Assembly (NCBI GenBank): GCA_017399965.1
Contig: JAFQAP010000027.1
Coordinates: forward strand, 1-64,000
From: Clostridia bacterium
Lineage (GTDB): Bacteria > Bacillota > Clostridia > Oscillospirales > CAG-382
DNA: 64,000 nucleotides
Reading direction: 5' to 3'
The notes under the pieces were generated by a model. The model worked only from the letters and a program-made list of their open reading frames with translations, was not told the DNA's origin and searched no databases. A program made the translations under genes and the position numbers. Positions 47,124-54,365 of this stretch are shown piece after piece. How positions within the stretch are numbered: the first letter of the stretch is position 1; each line of letters opens with the position of its first letter.

Positions 47124-47165
47124 TGTGACATTATCACGGAAAGCGAAACTCAAAAAGGGTATACT
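47124..47165 (+). promoter_or_regulatory. Operator and promoter of trxA
   Basis: The near-palindrome TGTGACATTATCACGGAA (47124-47141) is centred 29 bp before the -10 TATACT (47160-47165), or about -41 from the expected start. No good -35 is present, as in class II activated promoters. The same site occurs before trxB. Confidence 0.72.
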
Positions 47166-47219
47166 AAAGCCACAAAAGAGAAACACTCTAATAAATATAC
47201 CCGAAAAGGAGATTTTGAT

Positions 47220-47528
47220 ATGTCAGTTGTAAAAGTAAATAAAAGTAATTTTGAGCAAGAGGTTTTAAACAGCGAAAAGAAAGTTTTATTGGATTTCTAT
47301 GCAGAATGGTGCAATCCCTGCCGTATGCTGGGTCCCATTTTAGACGAGCTCGCAGCAGAGCATCCCGAATACAAGGTGTGCAAGGTGAATATCGACGAGG
47401 AAAAAGAGCTTGCATCCCGATTTGAAGTAATGAGCATTCCTTCCCTGTTTGTAATGGAAAAAGGAGAGATTGTAAACAGTTCCTTGGGTTTAAAGCCTAA
47501 AGCACAGCTGCTGAAAATGCTTAATTGA
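47220..47528 (+). CDS. trxA: Thioredoxin with WCNPC active site
   Basis: This small cytosolic dithiol reductant has 102 residues with a full thioredoxin fold. The active site is WCNPC at residues 30-34, not the common WCGPC; a bulkier middle residue can shift redox potential or partner choice. The cis-proline segment SIPSLFVMEKG is intact. The gene has its own promoter with an operator shared with trxB and AAGGAG before the ATG. A convergent terminator separates it from the Crp/Fnr-type gene. Confidence 0.95.
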   Translation: MSVVKVNKSNFEQEVLNSEKKVLLDFYAEWCNPCRMLGPILDELAAEHPEYKVCKVNIDEEKELASRFEVMSIPSLFVMEKGEIVNSSLGLKPKAQLLKMLN

Positions 47529-47531
47529 AAA

Positions 47532-47568
47532 CACCCCTAAAATGCATTCGCATTTTTGGGGACCCCGA
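47532..47568 (+). repeat. CACCCC...GGGGACCCCGA hairpin repeat, copy 5
   Basis: The arms TAAAATGC and GCATTTTT surround ATTC, with a T-T mismatch at the base. It starts 4 bp after the trxA stop codon. Confidence 0.85.
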
Positions 47569-47583
47569 AAAAACACCAACAAT

Positions 47584-47607
47584 AAATCCGCAGTTTCCTG
47601 CGGATTT
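47584..47607. terminator. Convergent terminator between trxA and the Crp/Fnr-type gene
   Basis: AAATCCGCAG (47584-47593) pairs with CTGCGGATTT (47598-47607), with a T run on the + strand and a weaker one on the minus strand. Confidence 0.85.
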
Positions 47608-47610
47608 TTG

Positions 47611-48267
47611 CTATTCGGAAAGCGCTTCCAAGCGGTTGCGGTCTGTTATCTCTATACAACCGCGGGTGATCTTTACCATACCTTCCGTTTGAAAATATTT
47701 TAACATTCTGGTTACCACCTCTCTGGCAGTGCCCATATGAGCGGCGATCTGTTCATGGGTGATCCTTAGCGTTTCGGTATTTTCGATAACGCTTTCTTCC
47801 AAAAGAAAGGAGGCAAGGCGTTTATCAAAGCTTTTCCACATCACCTGCTCCATAAGCCACATAACGTCGGTAAACCGAGTTCCCATAACCTCACTCGTAT
47901 AGTTGGCAATAACAGCAGAGCTTTCCATAAGTCTTTTATATACATCGATAGGAATAAGCCACGCTTCCGTATCCTTTTCTGCGGAGATGGTAATATCGAA
48001 CTGAATACTGCGCATTATGCAGGAAGCGGAAAAAAGGCACACGTCCCGTTCAAACAAACGGTAAATGGTTATTTCTTTTCCTTCTCCGGAAAGAATAAAA
48101 GCACGGAGCTGTCCTGCGCGGACCAGCAAAAGTCCCATACAGTCTGCGCTTCCGTCGTGAATGACTGTCCCTGCGGGAATCTTTTTTATAAACGCGCTGT
48201 TTTTAAGTGTCTGCTGCTCAAAGGCGGTCAATTTGCTCCATATGGGGAAAAAGGAAGAAACGTCCAC
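47611..48267 (-). CDS. Crp/Fnr family transcriptional regulator of the thioredoxin locus
   Basis: The start is a GTG at 48267 with GGAGG 8 nt upstream, giving 218 residues. The N-terminal cyclic-nucleotide-binding-like beta roll (MGLLLVRAGQLRAFILSGEGKEITIYRLF) lacks the cAMP phosphate cassette. The long dimer helix follows, then the helix-turn-helix ITHEQIAAHMGTAREVVTRMLKYF. Cysteines in ERDVCLFSASCIM could sense thiol redox state or a metal, but the Fnr cluster spacing is not seen. It lies between trxA and trxB, diverges from trxB, and is the best candidate to bind the operators before both. Confidence 0.9.
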   Translation of the reverse strand: MDVSSFFPIWSKLTAFEQQTLKNSAFIKKIPAGTVIHDGSADCMGLLLVRAGQLRAFILSGEGKEITIYRLFERDVCLFSASCIMRSIQFDITISAEKDTEAWLIPIDVYKRLMESSAVIANYTSEVMGTRFTDVMWLMEQVMWKSFDKRLASFLLEESVIENTETLRITHEQIAAHMGTAREVVTRMLKYFQTEGMVKITRGCIEITDRNRLEALSE

Positions 48268-48301
48268 TATATGCGCCTCCTTGAATTTTTCTTACATTTT
48301 C

Positions 48302-48330
48302 AGTATACCAAAACTTGCGGCCGCTGTCAA
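48302..48330 (-). promoter_or_regulatory. Promoter of the Crp/Fnr-type gene
   Basis: On the minus strand TTGACA (48325-48330), 17 bp, TATACT (48302-48307). The trxB operator lies 15 bp upstream of its -35, so it may also affect this promoter. Confidence 0.88.
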
Positions 48331-48345
48331 CGCGGTAAAGAAAAA

Positions 48346-48387
48346 TGTAACAATATCACAGAAGAAAACCGCTTTTGCGGATATAAT
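48346..48387 (+). promoter_or_regulatory. Operator and promoter of trxB
   Basis: TGTAACAATATCACAGAA (48346-48363) matches the trxA site at 15 of 18 positions. Its centre is 29 bp before the -10 TATAAT (48382-48387), the same distance as at trxA. Confidence 0.75.
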
Positions 48388-48418
48388 TTAAACAGCAAAC
48401 CGAAAGGAGCTTTAACAA

Positions 48419-49339
48419 ATGGAAAATAAGATATACGATACTATAATAATCGGAGGCGGTCCCGCCGGGTATACGGCTGCGTTATATGCGGTTCGGGCGG
48501 GATTTACAACGCTGGTTATGGAAAAGTTTTCCGCGGGCGGACAAATGACACAAACACATATAATAGATAATTACCCCGGATTTGACGAAGGGATAGACGG
48601 TTTTACCTTGGGATACAAAATGCAAATGGGAGCAGAGCGGTTCGGCGCGCAGACCTTGCAGACCGAGGTTCTGGAAGCAGACCTTAAAGCCGTACCGAAA
48701 AAGATTACGACGGATGCAGGGGAATATTACGCAAAAACGGTTATTATTGCCACAGGTGCCGACCACAAGCATTTGGGATTTGCCGAGGAAGAAGCGCTTA
48801 CGGGGCGGGGCGTTGCATACTGCGCCGCCTGCGACGGTATGATGTACCGCGGTAAACGGGTTGCTGTGATCGGAGGAGGCAATTCCGCGGCGGCAGACGC
48901 TTTGCTGCTTTCCAAGATATGCGAAAAGGTGTATATTATCCACCGCAGAGACACCATGCGTGCGGAAAAGATTTATTACGAACCTCTTACAAAAGCACAA
49001 AATATTGAGTTTGTGTGGAACTCCCGTTTAGAAGGCTTTATACACGACCAAAAGGTAAAGGGAATAAAAATAAAGAAAAACGACGGAAGCACAGATGAAA
49101 TAGAGGTAGAGGGAGTATTTATAAGTATCGGCAGAGATCCCGTTTCAAAGCTTTTTGCAGATCAACTGGAAACCGATGAAAAGGGATATATTAAAGCAGA
49201 CGAAACCACAAAAACCTCCGTGGAAGGAGTTTTTGCAATAGGCGACGTGCGCACCAAGGCAGTGCGGCAGATAATCACCGCAGCGGCAGACGGGGCTGTG
49301 GCAGTCCACTTTGCGCAGGAATATCTGGCAAGGATATAA
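48419..49339 (+). CDS. trxB: Thioredoxin-disulfide reductase
   Basis: This FAD enzyme transfers electrons from NAD(P)H to thioredoxin. At 306 residues it is full length. The FAD-binding IIIGGGPAGYTAALYA is at about 9-24. The redox pair is Cys135/Cys138 in YCAACDG, where CATC is more usual. The nucleotide-binding GGGNSAAADALLL and the C-terminal FAD motif GVFAIGDVRTK are intact. HRRDTMRAEK after the second motif includes the HRR residues used for NADPH, so NADPH dependence is expected. It pairs with the trxA gene 0.9 kb away through a shared operator. Confidence 0.96.
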   Translation: MENKIYDTIIIGGGPAGYTAALYAVRAGFTTLVMEKFSAGGQMTQTHIIDNYPGFDEGIDGFTLGYKMQMGAERFGAQTLQTEVLEADLKAVPKKITTDAGEYYAKTVIIATGADHKHLGFAEEEALTGRGVAYCAACDGMMYRGKRVAVIGGGNSAAADALLLSKICEKVYIIHRRDTMRAEKIYYEPLTKAQNIEFVWNSRLEGFIHDQKVKGIKIKKNDGSTDEIEVEGVFISIGRDPVSKLFADQLETDEKGYIKADETTKTSVEGVFAIGDVRTKAVRQIITAAADGAVAVHFAQEYLARI

Positions 49340-49359
49340 AATATAAAAGCGGAGTGTGC

Positions 49360-49413
49360 TTCGGCACAGCCACATAATGCAGTATTTTGAAAAACGCACC
49401 ACGCTGTGCCGAA
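49360..49413. repeat. Inverted repeat after trxB
   Basis: TTCGGCACAGC (49360-49370) is the exact complement of GCTGTGCCGAA (49403-49413). A small TGTGC-TTCG-GCACA hairpin overlaps the first arm. The second arm ends where array 2 starts. Confidence 0.7.
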
Positions 49414-49588
49414 ACTAAGTTTGCCATAACGGCAAGCGAAGTTGCCCTGCGGCAGTGAAGTTACTTCGTAGTGAAGTTTGCTTCGCAAGTATTTTTCCGG
49501 CAAACTTAACTTCACTTTTGCCAAAAAGGCAAATACTTCACTGTAATCTATTACAACTTCACTTCAAACCGAAGGTTTGAAACTTCAC
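49413..49588. repeat. Array 2: GTGAAGTT/AACTTCAC units alternating with variable palindromes
   Basis: Starts with AACTAAGTT, the complement of the border of array 1. Left-half units are followed by TTGCCATAACGGCAA, TGCCCTGCGGCA, ACTTCGTAGT and TTGCTTCGCAA. Right-half AACTTCAC or TACTTCAC units alternate with TTTGCCAAAAAGGCAAA, TGTAATCTATTACA and TTCAAACCGAAGGTTTGAA. It ends 4 bp before hairpin repeat copy 6. Confidence 0.85.
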
Positions 49589-49592
49589 AAAT

Positions 49593-49629
49593 CACCCCAA
49601 GAAGCCTTGCGGCTTCTTGGGGACCCCGA
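49593..49629 (+). repeat. CACCCC...GGGGACCCCGA hairpin repeat, copy 6
   Basis: The arms AAGAAGCC and GGCTTCTT around TTGC are fully complementary. It lies between array 2 and the tdk terminator. Confidence 0.87.
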
Positions 49630-49636
49630 CAAAAAC

Positions 49637-49679
49637 AAACCACCCGAAAAAGAATTTTTCGTTCTTTATCGGGTGGTTT
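49637..49679 (-). terminator. Terminator downstream of tdk
   Basis: AAACCACCCGA (49637-49647) pairs with TCGGGTGGTTT (49669-49679), with an inner AAGAA/TTCTT stem. T-rich on the minus strand beyond it. Between here and the tdk stop lies a smaller GGAATTTG/CAAATTCC hairpin (49702-49722). Confidence 0.8.
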
Positions 49680-49791
49680 TGTCTTATACCTTAACAAGCA
49701 GGGAATTTGTGCAGCAAATTCCTCTTATTTTATAGAAATACTTCCCTATAGGATGTCAGCATTATTCACTCCGCTGTTTGTATATATAATG

Positions 49792-50376
49792 TTATTCAGC
49801 TCCCGACTGCTGTTCTATAGCTTTTTTCCAGCAGCTGTGGCACATTGCAACGTAAGAATCGTTGCCTCCGATCATTATCTGTCCGCCGTCGGTAAGGACC
49901 TTGCCGCTGCCGTCAATACGGGCGTTGACAATAGCTTTCTTTCCGCAGGCGCATATGGTCTTTATCTCTGTAATGGAATCCGCCACCTCAAACAGACGCA
50001 TACTGCCTTCAAACATATGTGTAAGAAAATCCGTGCGCAATCCGAAGCAAAGGACGGGAATATCGTATTGGTCTACGATACGCCGAAGCTGATCCACCTG
50101 TGCCGAAGTGAAAAACTGACATTCATCCGCAATAATAACGTGAATATCTCTGCGGGCTGTGTATTCAGCCAGCAGATCTGTTTGGGGCCAAACGGCAAAT
50201 CCCTCCGCTTCCAATCCGATACGGGAACGGATCGTCCCCACTCCGTCGCGGGTGTCCAGCGAGGGCTTGATAAGCCAGACCCGCATCCCCCGTTCCTCGT
50301 AATTGAATTTGGTGATAAGGGCGCTCGCCGTTTTGGAGGAGCCCATCGCCCCGTATTTAAAATAAAGCTTTGCCAT
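49792..50376 (-). CDS. tdk: Thymidine kinase (type II)
   Basis: This salvage enzyme makes dTMP from thymidine and ATP. The product has 194 residues. The P-loop is YGAMGSSKTASAL near the N-terminus, HVIIADECQFF carries the catalytic Glu, and VLCFGLRTDF is the typical strand. The zinc-binding lasso is CACGKKA and MCHSCWKKA (two Cys pairs). It is probably transcribed with the tubby-like gene 30 bp upstream, since no promoter is evident between them. Confidence 0.95.
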   Translation of the reverse strand: MAKLYFKYGAMGSSKTASALITKFNYEERGMRVWLIKPSLDTRDGVGTIRSRIGLEAEGFAVWPQTDLLAEYTARRDIHVIIADECQFFTSAQVDQLRRIVDQYDIPVLCFGLRTDFLTHMFEGSMRLFEVADSITEIKTICACGKKAIVNARIDGSGKVLTDGGQIMIGGNDSYVAMCHSCWKKAIEQQSGAE

Positions 50377-50406
50377 AAAATAAGTACTCCTCTTATTTGT
50401 TACGTG

Positions 50407-51072
50407 TTAATCGAAAAGATGTGTTTTTCCGAAAAAATTTTCATCCGGAAAATGTGTTTCCCGCCAGTTTTCATCATATTTGAAATTATATTTTGAAAAG
50501 CTGTAGGACTTTGTGTTAACAGAGCCCTTGCTCATATGGAATCTTCTTGTAAGGGTATAGCTTGCATAGTACAGCACGAAAAACAAAAATGTATCCGCCA
50601 GCCTGTCATAGTCCTCTAAAATATACAGCTTATGTGTATATTTGTGATCGTTTACCGAAAGATACGTTTCCACCAACGCTATTTGTGTATCCCCTTGGTA
50701 TATTGAAACGTAATTAAAGCTGCCTGCAGAACGGCAATAGCACTGAAAGGTCTCTCCGTTATCCAAGGATATACCGTAGAAATTCTGCATAAAACCGAAT
50801 TTGGTAAAAAACACACTGCCGTAATCAACACCGTTTTTATTGAGGCGGAACGTTCTTGTAACGCTAACTCCGCCGAGAAGATGCAAAAAGGGGATATAAT
50901 TAACCCAACGATTAAATTTATACGAGCCTTTGATACACACCTCATCGTTAAAAAGCGTTATGGGCTGAAAAGTGCAAAGGCTTCCCGTTTTTCCCTGATA
51001 AGAAAAGTCTTCGCCCCTTATATCGTAAAGCTGTTTTATGTTGGACGCGGTTTGAGTGATTTTAATTATCAT
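50407..51072 (-). CDS. Protein of unknown function, tubby/LURP-like fold possible
   Basis: The product has 221 residues, with no signal peptide or membrane helix of convincing length (a weak hydrophobic stretch RLADTFLFFVLYYASY at about 160). It is strand-rich, with repeated aromatic pairs such as KGSYKFNRWVNYIPF and VDYGSVFFTKFGFMQNFYGISL. This pattern suggests a tubby C-terminal-like beta barrel around a hydrophobic helix, but I cannot confirm it. It is located between GH95 and tdk, 24 bp after the former. Confidence 0.6.
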   Translation of the reverse strand: MIIKITQTASNIKQLYDIRGEDFSYQGKTGSLCTFQPITLFNDEVCIKGSYKFNRWVNYIPFLHLLGGVSVTRTFRLNKNGVDYGSVFFTKFGFMQNFYGISLDNGETFQCYCRSAGSFNYVSIYQGDTQIALVETYLSVNDHKYTHKLYILEDYDRLADTFLFFVLYYASYTLTRRFHMSKGSVNTKSYSFSKYNFKYDENWRETHFPDENFFGKTHLFD

Positions 51073-51096
51073 TTTTCATTACCTCGCTTTGCTGTA

Positions 51097-53427
51097 TCAA
51101 GCCAAACCGAACACTATTTCTGCCGATTCTCCCTTTTCAAAACTCATTTCCGCAACACCCGCCGAAACGGTATACGGCTTTGACGTTACTGCCCGCCGCG
51201 AAGGAAGCTTTATACGAAGCGTGCTGTCGTTATCCGCAGTAACGCGCAATTTTGATATTTCGCAGTTATCCCAATAAATATCAAAGGTAAAGCCGCCTCT
51301 GGCTCTTATGCCTTTTACAACTCCCTTTTTCCACTTTGGAGGTAACGCGGGAAGCAAGGAAACAACTCTGTTCCCCACCCCGCCCTCGTGGCTTTGGATA
51401 AGCATTTCGGTAATTCCCGCAACAGCGCCGAAGTTGCCGTCGATCTGGAAAGGGGGATGCATATCAAACAGATTTTGAGCAGTAGACAGCTTTAAAAGCT
51501 GTTTGAGATGCTCTCCCGCAGAAAAGCCGTCCTTTAATCTGGCAAAAAAGTTTATTATCCACGCTCTTGACCAGCCGGTAGCACCGCCTCCGTGGGAAAG
51601 ACGCCTTTTTATCGTCTTTTTTGCGGCTTCGAATATTTCGGGGTCTGTTTCATTAATGGTTTCGCCGGGGTACAAGCCGAACAGATGGGAGATGTGCCTA
51701 TGTCCCGGCTCCGCCTCGTCGTAATCCTTTATCCATTCGCAGACAGTCCCGTATTCTTCGTTTATACGCAGAGGGGGAAGTTTTGTTAAAGCCGCTTCCA
51801 AGGCTATGGCAAGCTCCCTTTCCCTGCCCAAAAGGGTGCAGGCAAAGGCTGTTTTACAAAACAGTTCACGGATTATCTGGCCATCCATAGCGGCGCTGTA
51901 TGCGAACATGCTCTTTTTGGTCGCTCCGCCATCGTTATAATAAAACCAGTTTTCAGGGGAGTTGGAGGGTGCAGTATGCAAAACACCGTCTTTTTCAACC
52001 AAAAAATCCAGCAAAAACTCGCAGGAGCCTTTTAAAACGGGAAAGATATCTTTTAAATATTCGGCGTCCCCCGTGAATTCGTAATGATCCCAAAGGTTTA
52101 AGCAAAGCCAGGGGCCTGCCATGGGGAAAAATCCGCACTGAACGGAATCGTGGACCCCGGTTCTGCCAAAAACATCGCTTGTATGGTTACACACCCAACC
52201 CGATGCGCCGAACAGCTTTTGAGCAGTTTCTTTTCCGAAAAGGCTTAATTTTTTAACGTAATTTGCAAAGGGCAAAAAGGCTTCCGACATATTGGTGTTA
52301 TCCGCACACCAATAGTTCATCTGCAGATTTATGTTTGTGTGGTAATCGCTGCCCCAGGGAGGGCGGAATCCGTTGCACCATATCCCCTGCAGATTTGCGG
52401 GAAGCGTGGCGTTGCCATCGGAGCAGGAAGAAAGCAAATATCTTCCGAAATTGTAATAAAGGCAGATGAGATCAAGGTCTTCGGCATCTTCCTCTATAAC
52501 TCGGCGCAGGCGCTCGTCTGTGGGCACTGTTTCAAATAAATCGGCTTCCAGCTCAAAGCAGACTTTATCAAAACGCTGTTTGTGCCGGATAATATGTGCC
52601 TCCCGTATTTCGTTGTAATCGGCATCAAGGACTTTGCAAACAGTGTCTGTATTGCGCTTTTGGTAATCTATGCTGTTATCGAAGTCGAATTTTTCTATAT
52701 CGTAAGTGGTGGAAAACGCGGCGTAAATTATCAATTCCGTTGCATCGGAAACGGTTATGCCCGTTTTGTTTTTTGCCGTTTTTCCGTTTGAAAGGATATG
52801 AAGCCTTGCTCCGAACTTCATTCCCCAAAATTCTTCGCCGTAATATTCGTGGGCGGGACAGAATATCTGTCCGTCCAGCAAAAGAGTGCTGCCGTCAATA
52901 ACGGAAGTAACCGCATCCTGCCCTCTTTCCATAGTAACGCGGCAGGAGAAAACACCGTTTTCCGCCTTCAGCTTGTATATAAAGCAATCGTACTTTTCGC
53001 TTACAAAGGCTTCGCTTGCGTATTTAACGCCGTTTTTTGTATAAGAGACCGTAGCGATGGCTTTGTTTAAGTCCAGTTCCTTGCGGTAATCGGTGTAATC
53101 GCTTTTATCCGCAAAATCTATAAATATCTCCCCAAAGCTTTCGTAAAACCGCACTCTTGAGGGAGAAGCCAAAAGAGTGTCTGTGCAAAGGGCGGAGGCT
53201 TCTTCGTATTTTTCTTTAAAAAGAAGATCTCTTATATTTTCAAGGTTTTGTGTGTCCGAAACATAGGATTCCTTAAGCTGTTTTCCGCTCCAGAGAGATT
53301 CTTCGTTTATCTCTATGGTTTCTTTGTGAGGATCCCCGTAAAGCATAGCGCCGATACGTCCGTTGCCCAAAGGAAACGCCCTCATCCAATCCCGTGTATA
53401 TTTATCGTGAAATATTACGCTTGACAC
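51097..53427 (-). CDS. GH95 alpha-L-fucosidase
   Basis: GH95 enzymes release terminal fucose, typically alpha-1,2-linked, from host glycans and xyloglucan by inversion. Start is taken as GTG 53427, about 7 nt after AAGGCGGTG; a GTG at 53436 is the alternative. The product has about 776 residues. The N-terminal beta domain opens with AFPLGNGRIGAMLYGD and EINEESLWSG. The (alpha/alpha)6 barrel includes NLQGIWCNGFRPPWGSDYHTNINLQMNYW, with the Asn/Asp residues used to activate water, then HISHLFGLYPGE and GGGATGWSRAW. No signal peptide is present, so it acts on imported oligosaccharides. Confidence 0.95.
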   Translation of the reverse strand: MSSVIFHDKYTRDWMRAFPLGNGRIGAMLYGDPHKETIEINEESLWSGKQLKESYVSDTQNLENIRDLLFKEKYEEASALCTDTLLASPSRVRFYESFGEIFIDFADKSDYTDYRKELDLNKAIATVSYTKNGVKYASEAFVSEKYDCFIYKLKAENGVFSCRVTMERGQDAVTSVIDGSTLLLDGQIFCPAHEYYGEEFWGMKFGARLHILSNGKTAKNKTGITVSDATELIIYAAFSTTYDIEKFDFDNSIDYQKRNTDTVCKVLDADYNEIREAHIIRHKQRFDKVCFELEADLFETVPTDERLRRVIEEDAEDLDLICLYYNFGRYLLSSCSDGNATLPANLQGIWCNGFRPPWGSDYHTNINLQMNYWCADNTNMSEAFLPFANYVKKLSLFGKETAQKLFGASGWVCNHTSDVFGRTGVHDSVQCGFFPMAGPWLCLNLWDHYEFTGDAEYLKDIFPVLKGSCEFLLDFLVEKDGVLHTAPSNSPENWFYYNDGGATKKSMFAYSAAMDGQIIRELFCKTAFACTLLGRERELAIALEAALTKLPPLRINEEYGTVCEWIKDYDEAEPGHRHISHLFGLYPGETINETDPEIFEAAKKTIKRRLSHGGGATGWSRAWIINFFARLKDGFSAGEHLKQLLKLSTAQNLFDMHPPFQIDGNFGAVAGITEMLIQSHEGGVGNRVVSLLPALPPKWKKGVVKGIRARGGFTFDIYWDNCEISKLRVTADNDSTLRIKLPSRRAVTSKPYTVSAGVAEMSFEKGESAEIVFGLA

Positions 53428-53447
53428 AAAAATCACCGCCTTAATTT

Positions 53448-53476
53448 ATTATAGCATAACAAATCGAAAAAGTAAA
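53448..53476 (-). promoter_or_regulatory. Promoter of the GH95 gene
   Basis: On the minus strand TTTACT (53471-53476), 17 bp, TATAAT (53448-53453), close to the start codon. Confidence 0.75.
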
Positions 53477-53548
53477 TCCGCACGGTATAAATCGTCCCGA
53501 TTTTACAAATAATAACACCACAAATGTAAAAACAAGGAGATTTTATAT

Positions 53549-54082
53549 ATGAAAGCAACCGGAATTGTGAGGAGAATTGACGATCTGGGACGTGTTGTTA
53601 TACCCAAGGAAATTCGGCGGACTATGAAGATACGTGAAGGCGAAATGCTGGAAATTTTTACGGGGAAAGAAAACGAAGTGGTGTTTAAAAAGTACTCCCC
53701 CGTAGGCGGCGTGGGCGAGAGTGCCGCAATGTTTGCGGAAGCGGCGGCAAAGGCAAGCGGAGTAAACGTGGCGGTATGCGACAGAGATACCGTAACCGCG
53801 GCGGCAGGCAAGGACAAGCGTGCCGTGCTGGGTAAAAACGTATCCCGCACCCTTAACGAACTGATGGAAAACAGAAAATGCTACACCGCGGACAGCGCGG
53901 GCGCATCCATTACCGATACGGGCGAAGGAAGCATTTCCCATTTTTGCCCCGTAGTGGCGGACGGAACGGTGGTGGGCGGAGTAATGTCATTCCGCACAGA
54001 CGGTTTTTCCGCCCCCGAAGAAGCGGAAAAGCAGGTAATTTCAACAGGAGCTATGTTTTTATCTGGTCAGATTGAAATATAG
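53549..54082 (+). CDS. spoVT: Stage V sporulation protein T, AbrB-family regulator
   Basis: SpoVT is a forespore-specific regulator of SigG-dependent genes. The product has 177 residues, the usual length. The N-terminal swapped-hairpin AbrB domain MKATGIVRRIDDLGRVVIPK and EIRRTMKIREGEMLEIF is nearly identical to the family. A C-terminal GAF-like domain follows from about residue 60 (VNVAVCDRDTVTAAAGKDK, GEGSISHFCPVVADGTVVGG). This is the strongest evidence that the host sporulates or descends from sporulating bacteria. It has AAGGAG before the ATG. Element B begins at the base after its TAG stop. Confidence 0.95.
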   Translation: MKATGIVRRIDDLGRVVIPKEIRRTMKIREGEMLEIFTGKENEVVFKKYSPVGGVGESAAMFAEAAAKASGVNVAVCDRDTVTAAAGKDKRAVLGKNVSRTLNELMENRKCYTADSAGASITDTGEGSISHFCPVVADGTVVGGVMSFRTDGFSAPEEAEKQVISTGAMFLSGQIEI

Positions 54083-54136
54083 GACATCCTCATTTGGCGC
54101 AGAACCAAAAAACGCAAAATAATATTCGGAAACACA

Positions 54137-54177
54137 AAAAGCAGGCTTGTTTCAATACCGATTCAAGTCTGCTTTTA
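54137..54177 (+). terminator. Hairpin that may terminate spoVT
   Basis: AAAAGCAGGCTTG pairs with CAAGTCTGCTTTT over 13 positions with one G-U. The T run after it is short, so it may be a weak terminator. Confidence 0.6.
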
Positions 54178-54242
54178 TGGTAGAAATCCTTGCGGATTTC
54201 ACAAATTATTTTCGTGCGTTTTTTGTAGAAACTTTTACCTTC

Positions 54243-54279
54243 CACCCCACGAATGCAGTCGCATTCGCGGGGACCCCGG
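54243..54279 (+). repeat. CACCCC...GGGGACCCCGG hairpin repeat, copy 7, nested in element B
   Basis: The arms ACGAATGC and GCATTCGC (A-C mismatch at the base) surround AGTC, followed by GGGGACCCCGG. This copy lacks the A run. Confidence 0.8.
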
Positions 54280-54365
54280 AATCTTCGCTCGCTGTAGATT
54301 ACTACAGCTCCCGCTTGTAAAAGTTCCTTCTGCATCCAAATGAGTTCGTCCTCATTAGCTCAATT

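Larger units (their letters stand above)
54083..54350. mobile_element. MITE-like element B with terminal inverted repeats
   Basis: The + strand end reads GACATCCTCATTTGG and the other end, read inward on the minus strand, GACGAACTCATTTGG (12 of 15 identical). The first end continues GCGCAGAACCAAAAAACGC, like the right end of element A. The other continues ATGCAGAAGG, a TTTTAC arm and GGGAGCTGTAGTA, like the left end of A. A 13-bp AAAAGCAGGCTTG hairpin (54137-54177) and hairpin repeat copy 7 lie inside. The first end begins directly after the spoVT stop codon. Confidence 0.65.
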
